Positions 1 through 12,448 of a stretch of 64,000 bases of DNA are shown piece by piece. The notes below the pieces were generated by a model that did not search any database, was not told the DNA's origin, and saw only the letters and a program-made list of their open reading frames with translations. Every line of letters begins with the position of its first letter. Position 1 is the stretch's first letter. Origin of the DNA: Gigaspora margarita (taxonomy: Eukaryota; Glomeromycota; Glomeromycetes; Diversisporales; Gigasporaceae); NCBI GenBank assembly GCA_009809945.1, contig WTPW01000194.1, positions 274,058 through 338,057 on the forward strand, given 5' to 3'. Both the position numbers and the translations under genes were made by a program.

Positions 1-650
1 TTTTTTTTTTTACTTATTTTTTTAATTTTATTTTATTTTATTTATTCCTTACTTCTTTCAGAACTTTGCAAGAAAACAACCTAACTTTCTGGGACTTTGC
101 AAGAAGTAGCGAATATAAGCAAATATAAACGAATATAAGCGAATATGAGCGAATATAAAGAATGTAATAGTTTATTTTTTTTGGTTTCATTTTTTTAATT
201 TTTTTTGGTTTCATTTTTTTTGGATTTATTTTTTTTGTCATTTTTTTTATAATAATATATAGTATATGTAATATTTAAAATATAATATATAATAAAAAAA
301 TAAAATTTTATATTAAATAGCGAAAACTTGTGATTATTGTATATTTAATAAATTAAAATATTATATAATAATAATAAATAAAAAATATTTATAATTAAAT
401 TGCGAAAACTTGCAAAAACCTGTAAAATGTTCAAAAAGCATGATTATATGAATATAATAATTATTAATTGATATCATATTTGATATAACCAGATATATAT
501 CGATTACTATCACTATCGATAGTAATCGATAGGGTATTAACCGGATATTAATCGATTACTATCACTATCGATAGGAATCGATAGGGGTGTTGATAATCGA
601 TATATATCTTATCGGTTAGTAATCGATATATATCTATATATAAAATTTGC
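1..650 (-). repeat. TIR-type element of unknown class, family R1, copy A (cut by window start)
   Basis: This segment is the reverse complement of the first 600 bp of the copy at 58392-60470. Shared blocks in order are A/T-rich poly-T stretches, a run of GAATATAAGC-like motifs (about 105-165), the GCGAAAACTTGCAAAAACC block (about 400-425), and a closing stretch of CGATTACTATC / ATATATCGATTA motifs. It ends near 650 with TATATATAAAATTTGC, which is also the terminal sequence of the other two copies, in inverted orientation at their two ends. No coding region is visible. I cannot assign it to a known class. Confidence 0.6.
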
Positions 651-783
651 CGATGTAAGTTTTAATTTGAGATTGTAATTACGTAATAACATAGAAAAAA
701 TAACAATAAGAAATTTTTTAATGATCATATGAGTTTGTATAATAATATAAAATATTGATTATTTTATACTTTTTATCTGTGAT

Positions 784-1850
784 TTTTTTTTTTTTTTTAA
801 ATTGCTTATATGCTATAAGTCTTTATTAATTAAGATTCTTAGAACTTAGTACAATTGAATATTACAGTCTATGAGTTGTACTACACTAATTACTTAATGA
901 CACCCACTCTAGCAATTTAGTTGTACCTTTGCTATTTTTAGAATCTAACTAACAGCTATTACTCTATCAATTACCTTCTTAGCTGGCGTACAACCTACCT
1001 ATTTCTATACAAGATCTTCTATATTATTATTAATATCTTGTTCCCCTATCCACTTCCTGCAGCAACTTTCTTTTTCTTCCAGTTTGGTTCATTCTAGCAG
1101 TTTTCACTTTTATTGCTCCCAAATTGGTATACATAGCCTTATATTCAATTTAGTACCACTCTGATTTGAGTATATGTTGTGCTGCCGCCATTGTGTTTGT
1201 ATCTCAAGCCAACTTTTGTGGTGCTGCCATAACACAATCCATATCTCAAGCCACAACCTTTTCTGAACGAGCACGGCCAAATTTATCAAAATTCAGATTG
1301 TTATTCTGCAGTGTACTACTTGCCTTTTTAGTGCTACCATAGTTGGTATCATCTGTAGCATGATCGCCATAAGCTTCCCATCTAGTGTGGGTGTACTACT
1401 GACAGTCGTTTTCACTTCTAGCTTGGTACTGCAAGGAGGCCTGGAACCTTGACTTATAATGCACCAGCATGGCACCCATTACTGAAGTTAGTAATGTACA
1501 ACATAGTACCTAATACAACTTCCAATCTTGTATAGCGCCAGAGGTGTTCCAGACCTAGTTAGGCCAATTCTTTACCACAGATCTTTACCATATTCACCAC
1601 ATTACCTGTTACAACCTTCTGCAATGTCAACTATCGCACATAACGCCAACTCTCTATAGCTAGATCTCCTTCCGGGAATTCCTATACTAGATCCGTACTT
1701 CACTTGGACTTCCACAAGGCTCTGTGTTCGATTTTTGGCTCCTTTTTTTAGGTTACAGAGTATTTTTCACCTCCAGCCTGACTCAAACCGTGGACCTTGA
1801 CTTAACTACCGTGGGGGTTTGGCAACTTAACAAATAAGCTATAAGATCCA
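784..1850 (-). mobile_element. Long tRNA-headed retroposon (SINE-like), minus orientation
   Basis: A poly-T run near 784-800 would be the 3-prime poly-A tail on the minus strand. The other end (about 1795-1845) reads on the minus strand like a tRNA promoter pair, with an A-box-like TAGCTTATTTGTTA and a B-box-like GGTTTGAGTC. The body (about 1180-1460) matches the reverse complement of 43800-43890, a second copy in opposite orientation; shared phrases include TATCTCAAGCCA. At about 1 kb it is long for a SINE. It could be a composite element. No reading frame of interest. Confidence 0.5.
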
Positions 1851-1989
1851 AACCCTTATCTGTGATTTTTCTTTTAATTTTTTTTTAATTTTTTTTATTT
1901 TAAAAATTAAGCAACTTTAAATTTTTTTAAAAAATATTAAATCAATAATTAATAGAATTTTTTTTTATAAATAGATTATATATCTTAAA

Positions 1990-2575
1990 TATTATATAAG
2001 ATAGATAGGAGTATTATAGCAAAAAGAGATATTATGACAAATTAGGATATCTTATATTTCTGTAACCAGAATAGAATGAAATTTATACCATTCAATTCTT
2101 TTCAATGAGAGGAATTAAATAATATAAATTTTATTCAATTTGATTACAGAAATACAAGATATTTTGATTTGTCAAAATATCTCTATCTATAATACAAATA
2201 TTAAATACAAAAAGATATTGTGATAAATTGAGAATATTTTGTATTTTCATAATTAGAATCAGATAAAATTTATATATTTGATTACTCTCATTAAGAAGAA
2301 TCAAATAATATAAATATTATCTAATTCTGATTATAGAAGTACAAGATATATTCTTGATTTGCCATAATATTTCTATAGTTAAAATTTTTATTTTTATAAA
2401 ATAATCAAATTAAAATATTTTGTGATCCAGTAATCAGAACTGAATGATTTTGGTATCATTTAACTCAGCTTGATAAGGTAATCAAATAATGCCAAAATCA
2501 TTCAACTTTGATTATAGTATTACATGATATAATTAAAATATTTTAACTTCATCATAATACCACTATTTATTTTAT
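1990..2575. repeat. Three consecutive palindromic units
   Basis: Three A/T-rich inverted repeats of roughly 170-220 bp follow one another (about 1995-2205, 2205-2400, 2400-2575). The first opens with AAGAGATATTATGACAAATT and closes with its near inverse around 2160-2195. Each has TGATTA-type centres of similar style to the fold-back arms at 11330-11590. 1862-1990 and 2576-2770 are plain A/T-rich sequence in which I see nothing. Confidence 0.5.
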
Positions 2576-2773
2576 ATTTTTTCTTAAATTTTAATTTTTA
2601 AAAAATTCAAACTTTATTATATAGAAATTTTAAAGTATTAATTTTATGTATTACTATTAATAAACTGACCCATAACTAGGATCATTTGATCATTAGATTA
2701 TTTTGTATTAAAAAATTTGTATAGTGCATGTTTTAAATAATATGTAAATTTATATCATTTCTTTATTTTTTTA

Positions 2774-3250
2774 TTTTTTTTTTTAAAGTGGGATCTTGTT
2801 CCAGTTTCTTTATTAAATTTTTATATGAACTTTATAAACATATTCTCTTATAAAACTAGTACTCAAACTGGCATTAATTAGCACTACACTTGTGACCTAT
2901 ACTTTATCTGATATAAACTCCTGTTTGTATTACAACAGAATTTATGCTTCTAAATCTACTCTATTCCTAAATTAGAATTACCTGTATCTCTCATGCTGGT
3001 TCTATTAACTCCTAGATAGGTGTTCAGAGATCTTCCACTATATTTATAAATTATTGCTTGATATACTTCCTATTTGGTAACCAGAAGGTGCCAAGTTCCT
3101 AAGAAGGGCCACATCCCTACTACCATATAGTGCATGTGCTTATCTGGTACTACCTTAGTAGGTACTTCACCTTTTGTTTCTTTAGCATCTTGGTCACCAA
3201 ACCTATAATGTCTTTTTAGTTTCAGTATATAGCCAATTACCATATAAAGA
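2774..3250 (-). mobile_element. LINE-type 3-prime fragment, minus orientation
   Basis: A poly-T run ending near 2784 is followed by AAAGTGGGATCTTGTTCC. The same junction style (poly-T, AAAG, then GYGAGGT or GTGGGAT) opens the LINE fragments at 28934 and 46059, so this is read as the poly-A end of a LINE on the minus strand. I see no recognisable protein in the body. The 5-prime limit is uncertain; it lies before the MITE at 3278. Confidence 0.5.
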
Positions 3251-3277
3251 GATTTCTGTGTATTGGTTAGGTATAGG

Positions 3278-3558
3278 CAGTGTTGTACATTTTTGGCTGT
3301 TCACAGCCTTTTTTGGTTTGTTCATGTCCAAAATTGTTCAAATATCCAAAATTGACCAAAGCTTGCCCAGGCTTTAATAATTAATAAATTTATCTAAAAA
3401 ATATATAACTATATATTTTTTTAGGTGCTGAACACATTTTAGTTAAAATTAAAATAGGTTACCTTAATAAAATTTTAAGTAGTTTTACTTTATTTAATTG
3501 TTCAAAACTGTCCAAAATTGCCCAAATCATTGTTCAAAGCTGTCCTGTGACAACACTG
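3278..3558. mobile_element. hAT-like MITE with perfect 8-bp target duplication (family M1, copy 1)
   Basis: The termini CAGTGTTGT and ACAACACTG are inverted repeats. The element is flanked on both sides by GGTATAGG (3270-3277 and 3559-3566), a perfect 8-bp duplication as made by hAT transposases. The 281-bp interior is non-coding and matches 6964-7243 in the same orientation. The perfect flank suggests a fairly young insertion. Confidence 0.88.
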
Positions 3559-3599
3559 GGTATAGGTAGAGATCTTACTCATTTAAAAAATAAGTTTTC

Positions 3600-3740
3600 A
3601 AATATTCATTTGATCAATCTTTTAAATATTCAAATATTTATTCAAATTCTAAAAATATTCAATGAATATTCAGTGAATATTTATTGAATATTAAATATAT
3701 AGTACTAAATGTTAAAAAATTCAATATTTATAAAGTAGCA
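3600..3740. repeat. A/T-rich ATTCAAATATT satellite-like stretch
   Basis: The stretch is made of overlapping ATTCAAATATT / AATATTCATTGAATATT motifs in both orientations. A similar patch lies at 9395-9535. I see no element borders. Confidence 0.4.
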
Positions 3741-3831
3741 TAATTTAAAAACAAATAATTTTAACAAAAATCTCTATAAAAGATTTGTTGTCTTAATTCA
3801 AAGTTACAATTTTATTGAAATAGATATTTAT

Positions 3832-4111
3832 TTAAGGGGTTTATATTTATTGTACCTGCAATACATTGTACCCCTTCTATTAATTAAAAATTTTGTCTAT
3901 GAAACTATCTTTGTTGTAAAATTTTAGTATAACTATACATCTGCTTCATCCTAGACCTTAACCCTAACCCTAATATTAATTAAATTTTAGTTTTTGTTTT
4001 GATAAAAATTTTTTAATTATATGTTATACAAAATCAATAATCCATATAGTTATAATAGGGGGTGCAATATATTGCAGCATGCAATAAATTATAAAATCCT
4101 TTATTTAATTT
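3832..4111. mobile_element. TIR element with internal telomere-like motif
   Basis: The left end (AAGGGGTTTATA... then TGCAATACATTGTACCCC) is the inverted counterpart of the right end (GGGGGTGCAATATATTGCA ... ATAAAATCCTTTA). The loop contains TTAACCCTAACCCTAA at about 3959-3973. No coding capacity. Target duplication not clear. Confidence 0.65.
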
Positions 4112-4183
4112 ATAATTATAAAAGTTATAATATTTAAAAGAATTTTAAAATTTGGTGCATCTGTACTATGGTGCACCCATCGG

Positions 4184-4515
4184 TAGAGATAGCAAAGTCC
4201 TTAAATCTGGGACTTTAGAATCTGGTTTTGGGACCTGGTCTTTAAAAACTAGATTTCAATTTTAAGACCTAGGTCTATAGGTTCACAATAGGTCCTAATA
4301 TAAAATATATTAGAACTTAAAAATATTAGTAATAAAATAGTAAACAAAAAATTTTAATTGGTTAGAAAGTATTAGGACTAAGTGCAAGAACATAATCCTA
4401 TTGGTTAGGCATAAGTTTTAGGACTTATTATATGAGAACCTGGTCCTTAATCTGTGTGATAGAACTTACAAGTCCTAAGACCAAAACCGGACCTGAACTG
4501 ACTTTACCATCTCTG
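4184..4515. mobile_element. hAT-like MITE
   Basis: The ends TAGAGATAGCAAAGTC and GACTTTACCATCTCTG form an imperfect terminal inverted repeat of the CAGAGATGGTAAA type typical of hAT relatives. The interior consists of GGACCTGGTC / GGTCTTAAAA motifs in both orientations and is non-coding. Flanking 8-mers (4176-4183 and 4516-4523) match only partly. Confidence 0.65.
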
Positions 4516-4675
4516 CCTGTCAGCTAGCACATAATTAGCAATCAGAACATCAATTGGCACATCACGTGATTGGCAATTGGAGATATTAGCCAACATCACA
4601 AGACTAGCAATCAGGCAATTACTAGTATATCATATGATTGGCAATTGGAACATTACTAGTATGTCATATAAACGA
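4516..4675. repeat. Minisatellite of ATTGGCAATTGG-type units
   Basis: Irregular copies of a unit of about 25-50 bp built on CATCACGTGATTGGCAATTGG-like words with interspersed ACTAGTAT. About four copies. Non-coding. Confidence 0.5.
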
Positions 4676-5180
4676 TGTTTTTCTAATGATCATTCAATAC
4701 CTTATACCATATATACTATAGCAAGCAAAAAAATTTTTTACTTATACTATCTGCTAACTCTAACATAAAAAAAAATTGCATTATCAAAACTCACTCTAAC
4801 TCTAACTATCCCAATACTATACATCACGCATTTTATATACTATTTAATTCAAGTATGCTTAATATAGCAAATATTGTAAATGATGTTCACAGAAATACAG
4901 AAATATATCAATTGTATGTGTAATTAAACATGACACTAAGTCTCAATACCTGATACTTTATACCAGTATATACTATAGTGCACAAAAAAAATTTTTTACC
5001 TATACTACCTGCTAGCCCTAATATAAAAAAAAAGGCATTGTCAGAACTCACCCTAATCCTAACTATTCCAATACTATATATTATGCATTTTATACAATAC
5101 TTAAATTAGATATACTTCACTTAAGATTTAAATGTTTTTATACTCAATGCTTAAATCATGTACACTTAATATAGCAAACA
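4676..5180. repeat. Imperfect tandem duplication of about 260 bp
   Basis: The block around 4700-4870 (ending with the ATGCTTAATATAGCAAA phrase) recurs at about 4960-5175 with many substitutions. Shared phrases include TTTTTTACYTATACTA and CATTTTATA. It includes CTAACYCTAACTATYCC runs. From 5180 to 5440 I see only A/T-rich sequence with a weak CATACATGCATACAT repeat. Confidence 0.5.
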
Positions 5181-5837
5181 TATTAAATAACTAAATTTAT
5201 TAGTCTTCTAATCTACATAATTTCTAACAAAACATCTTATGCAACTATTATCCTTAAGTGCAAACATTTTTAAAAAAAAATACTAGTATCTACATACATG
5301 CATACATAAAATACAAGCAAGCAAACATGCAAATATTGCAAAAAACATACCTATATATATTCAAATGTGTAAATGTGCAAGTATACAAGCATACAAATAT
5401 TATCTCCTATCTGAGCAGGTTGTAATATTATAACTAGGCTCCTTGCAAAATCCACAAGTATATTCTTATTTTTTCTTGCTACTTATTTCTTGCAGTGTAC
5501 TTCACTATAATGACTTGTTCCTTTGGGTCTTTTCTTGCTAGTTACCTTATGAGGATTCATAAACTCTACTATGTTATTTTCACTTGAAGCTTGTTGCAAG
5601 GCCTTTTGTGCTTTGGCTAACTCTTCTTCTTTAGCACAAACTTATTCTAAGTAATTCTCGATCAGATGAATAAATTCATCATTATGATATAATACACATT
5701 AATTAAGCACAGTATATGCTATGCCCAAGCCTTTTCATAAAACATCCTCTTATTCATAAATTCTTTATTTATGGGTTCTTCTACCTTATCATTTGCAAAT
5801 TGTTGCAATCATATAATTTATTTTCATCACTTTTCAC

Positions 5838-6123
5838 TAGGGTTCCTCGAATTCAAATCAAATTAAATATTGGATCAATTTGAATTTGATCAAATCAAAT
5901 TGACCCTGATTTGAATTTGATTTGATTCAAATATTTGGATTTGAATTTGATTTGAATTTGAATTTTTAATAGTTATTTTCAAATCAAATCAAATATTTGT
6001 CAAATCAAATCAAATTTGATCAGATTTGAATTTGATCAAATCAAATATAGTCAAATTTGTATTTGAATTTGATCAAATATTTGATTCAAATATTTGAAGA
6101 TCAAATCAAATTGCGGAACCCTA
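5838..6123. mobile_element. hAT-like MITE made of TTTGAATTTGAT motifs
   Basis: Termini TAGGGTTCC and GGAACCCTA are inverted repeats. Flanking 8-mers CTTTTCAC (5830-5837) and CTTTCCAC (6124-6131) match at 7 of 8 positions. The interior is almost wholly CAAATCAAAT / ATTTGAATTTGA words in both orientations, an unusual low-complexity MITE body. It sits within or next to the decayed Mutator-like transposase. Confidence 0.78.
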
Positions 6124-6129
6124 CTTTCC

Positions 6130-8530
6130 ACATGCATTTCAATATTAGTAGCAGTACTTATATCATCAAATCATTGTCCCAAATGTTTATACTTGTTTGC
6201 TTTATCTATTCATATATTTCTTGAAATCTACTGACTTGCAATTAATCATAAACTAAATCATACCCTCTTTATAATATTTAAGAGATAGTAAAAATGTCTA
6301 CAAACTAGCTCTTTTTTTGTTGCAAGAGGCAGATACAACTATATAAACTATTAGCAAGTAGAAATACAAAGTAATTAACTCTATAACTCATGACTCTCGA
6401 TATTTTTTACACCTCTTTAATTGCGCTTTGGTCCAAATTTTCTAAAAAGAACTTAGCACATAAAGTAACTTTATCAGGCCCATCTTCTATATCTTCTGTT
6501 ACTGCAAGTTCATCATCAGCAAGTGATTCGACTTCTTTAATTGAAGATTAGTTAGCATTATCATATATACTTTCTTTCATCTGCTCTATTAAAAAATGTG
6601 AAATGTTTGGCCTCAAATAGAACTTAATTAGTGATTTGATTGTAGAGAAAATAGTGAAAGTATTTGTTGTAGAAGGGATGCTACATTTCCATTTTTCAAA
6701 TTGCTTTCTCTTTTTTTCTTCTTCACTTCATTCTATTAAAACCTTATCTAAATCGCAAAGTGATGTATTGCTATTTTCTAATACTCATTTGATATATATA
6801 TTCTGACCTTCAACAAATAATGTTGATTGAATACTGAGATGAATGTTATTGTATTAAAAGCACATGCCCAAGAAAATTGACATTCATAAAGCCAATGCTC
6901 AAAATATAATTTTGCAGATAAGAAACTTATAAGTTAACTCTAGTAGAATTTGAAAACCTGTGTCAGTAATGTACATTTTGGCTATTCATAGCCTTTTTTG
7001 GCTTGTTCATGTTCAAAATTGTCCAAATATTCAAGGTTGTTCAAAGCTTGTCCAGGCTTTAATAATTAATAAATCTATCTAAAAAATATATAACTATATA
7101 TTTTTTTAGATGCTAAACACATTCCAGTTAAAATTAAAATAGGCTATCTTAATGAAATTTTAAGTAATTTTACTTAATTTAATTGTTCAAAATTGTTCAA
7201 AATTGTCCAAATCATTGTCCAAAGCTGTCCTATGACAATACTGCTTGTGGTATTTCTGCATTTCGATACTGTCAAAATTTATTATAAAAATTATTAAATA
7301 AATCATCTAACTTGCTATGCAACATCTTCTTTATGTTTTCTTTAATGTGCCAGATACAAAATAAATGCTATGTTTTTGGATACTCTAAAATTACTGTATG
7401 CTCCATTGCCAGATCATCATCCATTACAAAAATGTAAGAGCACCTATTGTTAATTGTCTTTTTGGTCATTTGAAGTACCTATTGTTAAGTTTCAGTAGAT
7501 TCGTTGCTAACAAATGCTTGAGCTATGATACGTGAGTTCATGTTATTATCTTGAGCTACAAACAAAAAAAAGTATATAATACCTATTAGTACCTGTCTTA
7601 TTATCATATCTGATTATATTACTAAATTCACACTACAACAAAACTTGTTCTGGGCTTATCCAAAACAAGTTAATTAATGAATTTGTTTTACCTTCTTACA
7701 TTGCTTTAACAAACTATAAAAAATCTTCCTGTTGTTTTGCCAATAGCCCTTCATAAAACTGTGATATATTATTTTTAAGTATATTATTTGATGCTCAATA
7801 TTGTTGGATCTCAGCATACAAATCCTTAGAAAACAATAGGTAAAATAGAAATTTTTCCTTCAAAATATGTTGAATTGTAGTTGCTTCAAGGTTACATTTT
7901 GCAACAAGAAATTCAATTTCTTGTTGCATTTCTGTTGTAAATTGTTTTTTCTTTTTAAAATTTATTGCTTCAGAAGATGGCTTATAATTATATTTATCAT
8001 TAAATGTAATGATAATAATACAAAAATTAGGATTATTCTTTGAAGGACATGATAGATTTTTATACTATAGGTATAATAACTGAGCAGAAGTATTTGCTTT
8101 TCCAATATTCTTTGGCTTGAATATACCTGAATATTTGCAAAGAATTATTTGCTTTCAAGTTGTTTTCTCATTTTTTGTAGTATTTATCATCATTATATGT
8201 CCATGTTTAATTTTAAACACCTTGTATTTAGCAAACTGCTATACACGAAGTTCAACTTCATCAAAGTTAGTAAAGGAATTACCTTCTTTCAAAGATATCT
8301 GTTCTATATTAATATTTGAGATATTAATATCTTTATTATACCAAAAAGATTCTTCAAAGTATTCTGCAAAGTTAATATCATCATCATTATACTCTGCAAT
8401 AACTAGTTCTGCATTTGGCATTTGCTCTTCTTCTTCCTTATACTCTGCAATAACTAATTTCGCAGTTGGTATTTGCTCATTAAAGTCTTCTATTAAGCTA
8501 GTAAGTATAAATAAAAGAAAACTGATCTAA
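6130..8530 (-). pseudogene. Decayed Mutator-like (MULE / FAR1-type) transposase gene
   Basis: Read on the minus strand, several blocks match the order of a MULE transposase: an acidic N-terminal part (8421-8239), a FAR1-like zinc-binding region with WK...KYSG and CPSKNN (about 8190-8030), the core with AQDNNMNSRIIAQAFVSN (about 7555-7500) and FVMDDDLAMEH followed by a C-x2-H-type stretch FCIWHIKENI (about 7435-7340), then a C-terminal part with DDELAVTEDIEDG and LENLDQSAIKE (about 6525-6420). The D of FVMDDD and the downstream H are expected MULE catalytic-domain signatures. The frame is broken by many stops and shifts and by a MITE at 6964-7243, so no product is expected. A short GT...AG gap before AQDNN may be a relic intron. 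The 3-prime limit is uncertain and may reach about 5440. Confidence 0.7.
6964..7243. mobile_element. hAT-like MITE (family M1, copy 2) inside the MULE relic
   Basis: This 280-bp segment matches 3278-3558 along its length. Ends read CAGTAATGT and ACAATACTG. Flanking 8-mers ACCTGTGT and CTTGTGGT agree only in part, so this copy is older than copy 1. It interrupts the transposase between the core and C-terminal blocks. Confidence 0.8.
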
Positions 8531-9080
8531 AACAATTAGTAATATGTTCAAGGTATTTGTAATGATACAAAAATGACAAAATTGTTTTAAATCAAAAGAT
8601 AAAATCCTAACAGATCAAAAGCTATATTATTTAATCTTATAATCTACTAGGAATGCATACCAAACTTATAACCCTGACAAAAAAGATATTTGTAAATATA
8701 AATTTGATTTGTCTTGAAATTTGTATACTTTAAAGTAACTAATTTATGCTTGAAATGTGTGTTCTTCGTTTTCATTATACTCTACAGTAATTAATTTCGT
8801 AATTGGCATTTGCTTAGTAAAATCTTCCATTAATCTGGTAGGTAAGAAAAAACTGTTCAAAAATGATTAGTAATATACTCAAAGTATTTGTAATGATAAA
8901 GAAATGACAAAATTGCTTTAAGTCCTAAAGACAAAATCCTAACAGGTCAAAAGCCATATTATTTAATCTTATGTCCTGCTAGAAATTCATACCAAATCTA
9001 TAACCTATTGTGCTCTGTCAAGAGAGATATTTATAAATGCAAATTTGATTTGTCTTGAGATTTGTTAATATATTTGGTAT
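8380..9080. repeat. Imperfect direct duplication upstream of the MULE relic
   Basis: The block around 8390-8675 recurs at about 8770-9010 with roughly one difference in eight: TACTCTGCAATAACTA, GTATTTGTAATGATA and ATCCTAACAG are shared in the same order. It covers the acidic N-terminal coding part and the 5-prime flank of the transposase relic. Confidence 0.6.
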
Positions 9081-9214
9081 AGAACATAATCATTACGTAT
9101 TTATATGTATAAATAAGAAATAGAAAATGATCATTATGTATTTATACATAAAATTTGTTGAACTGATGTATCAATCAAATCAGTATGTAGAATCAGCAAT
9201 AAAAAAAATTAGAT

Positions 9215-9540
9215 CAGTCATATGATAGGTGCACTATGGTGCATAGTGCACCATTATAAATTTCTATTTAAAGTTTATATATATTCAAAAAATTTGGTTT
9301 CTTTAATATATAAAAAATTAGTTATAAATATATTTTTTAACTAATTTTATACAAAAATTAGCCAATTACATTTGATTATTAATATTAAAATTTGCTACTT
9401 TAATATTTATATATTCAATGAATATTCAACAAATATATTTAGTAAAATTTTTAAATATTCAAATATTTATTTGGTAAAAATTTTATATATTTAAATATTC
9501 AAACATTCAGTAAATATTTAAATATAATATTCATCAGATC
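9215..9540. repeat. A/T-rich stretch with GTGCACTATGGTGCAT palindrome and ATTCAAATATT motifs
   Basis: TAGGTGCACTATGGTGCATAGTGCACC near 9230 is a small palindrome related to TGGTGCACCCATCGG near 4170. The rest is ATTCAAATATT-type low-complexity sequence. No gene seen. Confidence 0.4.
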
Positions 9541-9544
9541 AGAT

Positions 9545-10050
9545 CTCTAGATATGGGCTATATTGTATAACTAGAGTTACTCCCAACTGGGATTTGTAGT
9601 TCCAGACTATTACTAGTTTTCAACTGAAGTAATTAGTAGTTTCTGTTGGTGTGCCTGTTATGGCTTCTGTCACATCTTAGTTATATTTCTACTACCAGTC
9701 TAGTATATCCTGTATTCGTGTTTTTACATGTCTCTAGGTGTAATAACTTTACTTCACTCTATATATTCATTTCTCATTTTGGTTCTTCTACATGTACTAG
9801 AGGTATTTCTTGTATTGTAAACCTGTTTTTGTAGGTTTTCATATATTCTCTATTTCTCTTACTATAAATAGTGCTAACTTATCTCTATATAGAATCTATC
9901 TAATCAAAAACTTCTATCAATCAAGTATTCACATGGACTTTCACTAAGTATAAAACAAATATTCATAGATTTTTATCTACTAAAACTTGAACCAGAAATC
10001 TCTAGTATAGAGTATAGGTGCCTAGACCATTAGACTATAAGCCCCATGCC
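9545..10050 (-). mobile_element. tRNA-headed retroposon fragment, minus orientation
   Basis: On the minus strand the segment 10050-9975 resembles a tRNA head: CTTATAGTCTAATGGTCTAGGC (A-box region) and then CTGGTTCAAGTTTTAG (B-box region). The body down to about 9545 has no protein. Likely a relative of 784-1850. No poly-A end is visible, so it is truncated or older. Confidence 0.5.
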
Positions 10051-10075
10051 CTATTTATATTATTTCTCAATTTAT

Positions 10076-10412
10076 ATTAATTATTGAATTTTACTAAATT
10101 TTGCCAGTAGTGATCATTACCACTCTATAATAAACTTTTTAAAAAACTAAATTAGGGGCTAGGGTTAGGGTTAGGATTAGGGTTAGGGTTAAAAAGATAT
10201 ATTATATATAAAATATTATGCTAAAAATTTTTACTTAGTGCCCAAAGATAAGTTATCATAATAAAATATTTTGTTGTCAAAGATTTTTTTTAGTTGTATT
10301 ATTTTTTTGTTTTTGTTTTGGTTATACAAGATTCTACGATCTAATTGGTTAAACATATAAGTGGTAATGATCACTACCAGTGAGATTTAGCAAAACTCTT
10401 AATTATTAATTA
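10076..10412. mobile_element. TIR element with internal TTAGGG run
   Basis: The left arm (about 10078-10133, ending GTGATCATTACCACT) is the inverted copy of the right arm (about 10360-10412, beginning AGTGGTAATGATCACTACC). The loop has a run of TTAGGG variants at about 10156-10191. Non-coding. Confidence 0.7.
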
Positions 10413-10633
10413 ATATACTATTTGTAAATTCAAAATAATTTATATTATTTTGCAATTAGTAAATTATTATTTATGAACTTTTTTTTAAAAAAGTAAATAA
10501 AATATTTTTTGTTTAAGTTTTTTTCTGTTTTATAACCAAGATCTTGCTCTTTTTCATTTATTAAGTTTGATATTATTATATAATATATTACATTTTGAAG
10601 AAATAAGAAATTCAAACTTCTTAATGGCCTTTC

Positions 10634-10812
10634 AGAACCCTGAAATATCTACAAAAGGGTAAGATTTTATAAAAATTACTAAATATAGAAAGATTTGCAA
10701 AAAAAAGGCAAAAATAAGCAATCTAATTATTATAAAAGGAAATAATCTGTGCAAAAAAAGCCAAAAATAAACAAACTAAAACCCTATCTTTTTCTATATA
10801 TTTCAGTGTCCT
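10634..10812. mobile_element. hAT-like MITE (family M2, copy 1)
   Basis: Ends AGAACCCTGAAATAT and ATATTTCAGTGTCCT are inverted repeats. It matches 49568-49733, which has a perfect 8-bp duplication. The flank here (GGCCTTTC / GCCTTTTG) is imperfect. Interior A-rich and non-coding. I see nothing recognisable in 10813-11280. Confidence 0.7.
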
Positions 10813-12448
10813 GCCTTTTGCTACCAATTAATCTTTATCCGAGGCCTAAAGTTAGCTAAACAAAATTATCTTTACAATAACTTGTCAGACTTTGAAAATA
10901 AAAATTATTAATATCAATAACTTTGTCTAGCTAAAACTGGTCCAGGTCCCAGTATATTAAATAAAAAGTAGTTATATAAACCGAACTGCTTAAAAAAGCT
11001 TCTAGAATCTTCATTTAGTTGTTTCCTTGTAAATCTTGCATATCATTTCATGTTACTTGTTTCCAAGCTACTTGTGATAATTGTATCTAATATGGTCAGT
11101 GTTTTTCTTTTTGAGAGCAGTAAACACTGCATTTCTTTTAGAGGGGTATACCAAAAAGTCTACTTTTTTGAAAATTCTTTATAAACCAAAAACACCAAAG
11201 GAAGTGCACTTATAACTATAGTAAAAACAGTAGTTTTTTCCATATAAGTCCAAAATTTATCAAACATCAGGAAAATTAATAAGGTGCAGATCTGCACAAA
11301 TCTGCGATCCTGGAAAATTTTAACAAATTTTGCAATAACTTGTAATCCAGTAGTCCAAACTTAACGATTTGGTATCACTCGATTCATCTTGATGAGCCAG
11401 ATCGAATGGTACTAAAATTGTTAAATTCCAATTACTAGAATACAAGAAAATCCCATTTATGTAAAATTTATAGCCATCAAACGATCTTGTCAACCAGTGG
11501 TTCAAATTTAATAATTTTGGTACCATTTGATTCCTCTTGATAAGATGGTTTGAATGGTATCAAAAATGTCAAAATTGGATTACTACTTAACAAATTATTT
11601 ATAAAAAATGATTTGTGGCACAGTTCTGCGCAGAAAGTTAGTTAATAATCTGCTTGTCAATTGGAGAGTGATGAAATGTAGTATGAATCCATTTAAAATT
11701 TTTTTTATTAAGTTAACGATAAATGTCCACTAATTAAAAGTTGTAGAGCTCGTTGAAATGCATCTAATGGTAGTTAGATCATCCAAATCAGCCCAGTGAA
11801 TGGTGAGATATCATCAAAAAATAATTGGCTAAAGGTGGTAACAGATATTATATAATATCGATTTACTATGAGGGTACCCCTCCTACATAAGATGATTCTG
11901 ATTGGTCAATTTTAAAAAAACTTTAATTATTAAAATTTTACTAATAAATTTTAATCTTGGGCTTTAAATAAGCTTATTTAAAAATATAAAAATATTTGAA
12001 ATAATGTATTTTTTGGTGCTAAACAAGTTTATTTAGTGCCTAATATTATATTTTATTAGTAAAATTTTGCATAATGCAGAATTTTTTATATTTTTATTAG
12101 TAAAAATATAAAAAATTCTGCATTATGCAAATTCTACTAAATAATTATAAATTTTTGCTCTAAGTAAACTTGTTCAGCACCAAAAAATACATTATTTTAG
12201 CATATATTCTTTTAATTTTTTTTAATTTTTCAAATAAAGATGAGCAAAAATGCATTTTTGATAAAAATTTATTAATTTTGCTCATCTTTATTTAAAAATT
12301 TAAAATAATTAAATAATTATATACCAAAATAATGTATTTTGTTGTGCTAAACAAGTTTACTTAGGGCTCAAAAATATAATTCATTATTAAAATTTTGCAT
12401 CATACAGAATTTTCTATATTTTTATTAATAAAAATATAGAAAATTCTG

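Noticed and set aside
3959-3975. Chromosome end or true telomere at a CCCTAA run
   Set aside because: All TTAGGG-type runs here are only two to four units and are flanked by repeat DNA on both sides; they are interstitial.
8117-8530. 137-codon open frame on the plus strand
   Set aside because: It is antisense to the N-terminal part of the decayed Mutator-like transposase and has only low-complexity S/Y/I-rich sequence.
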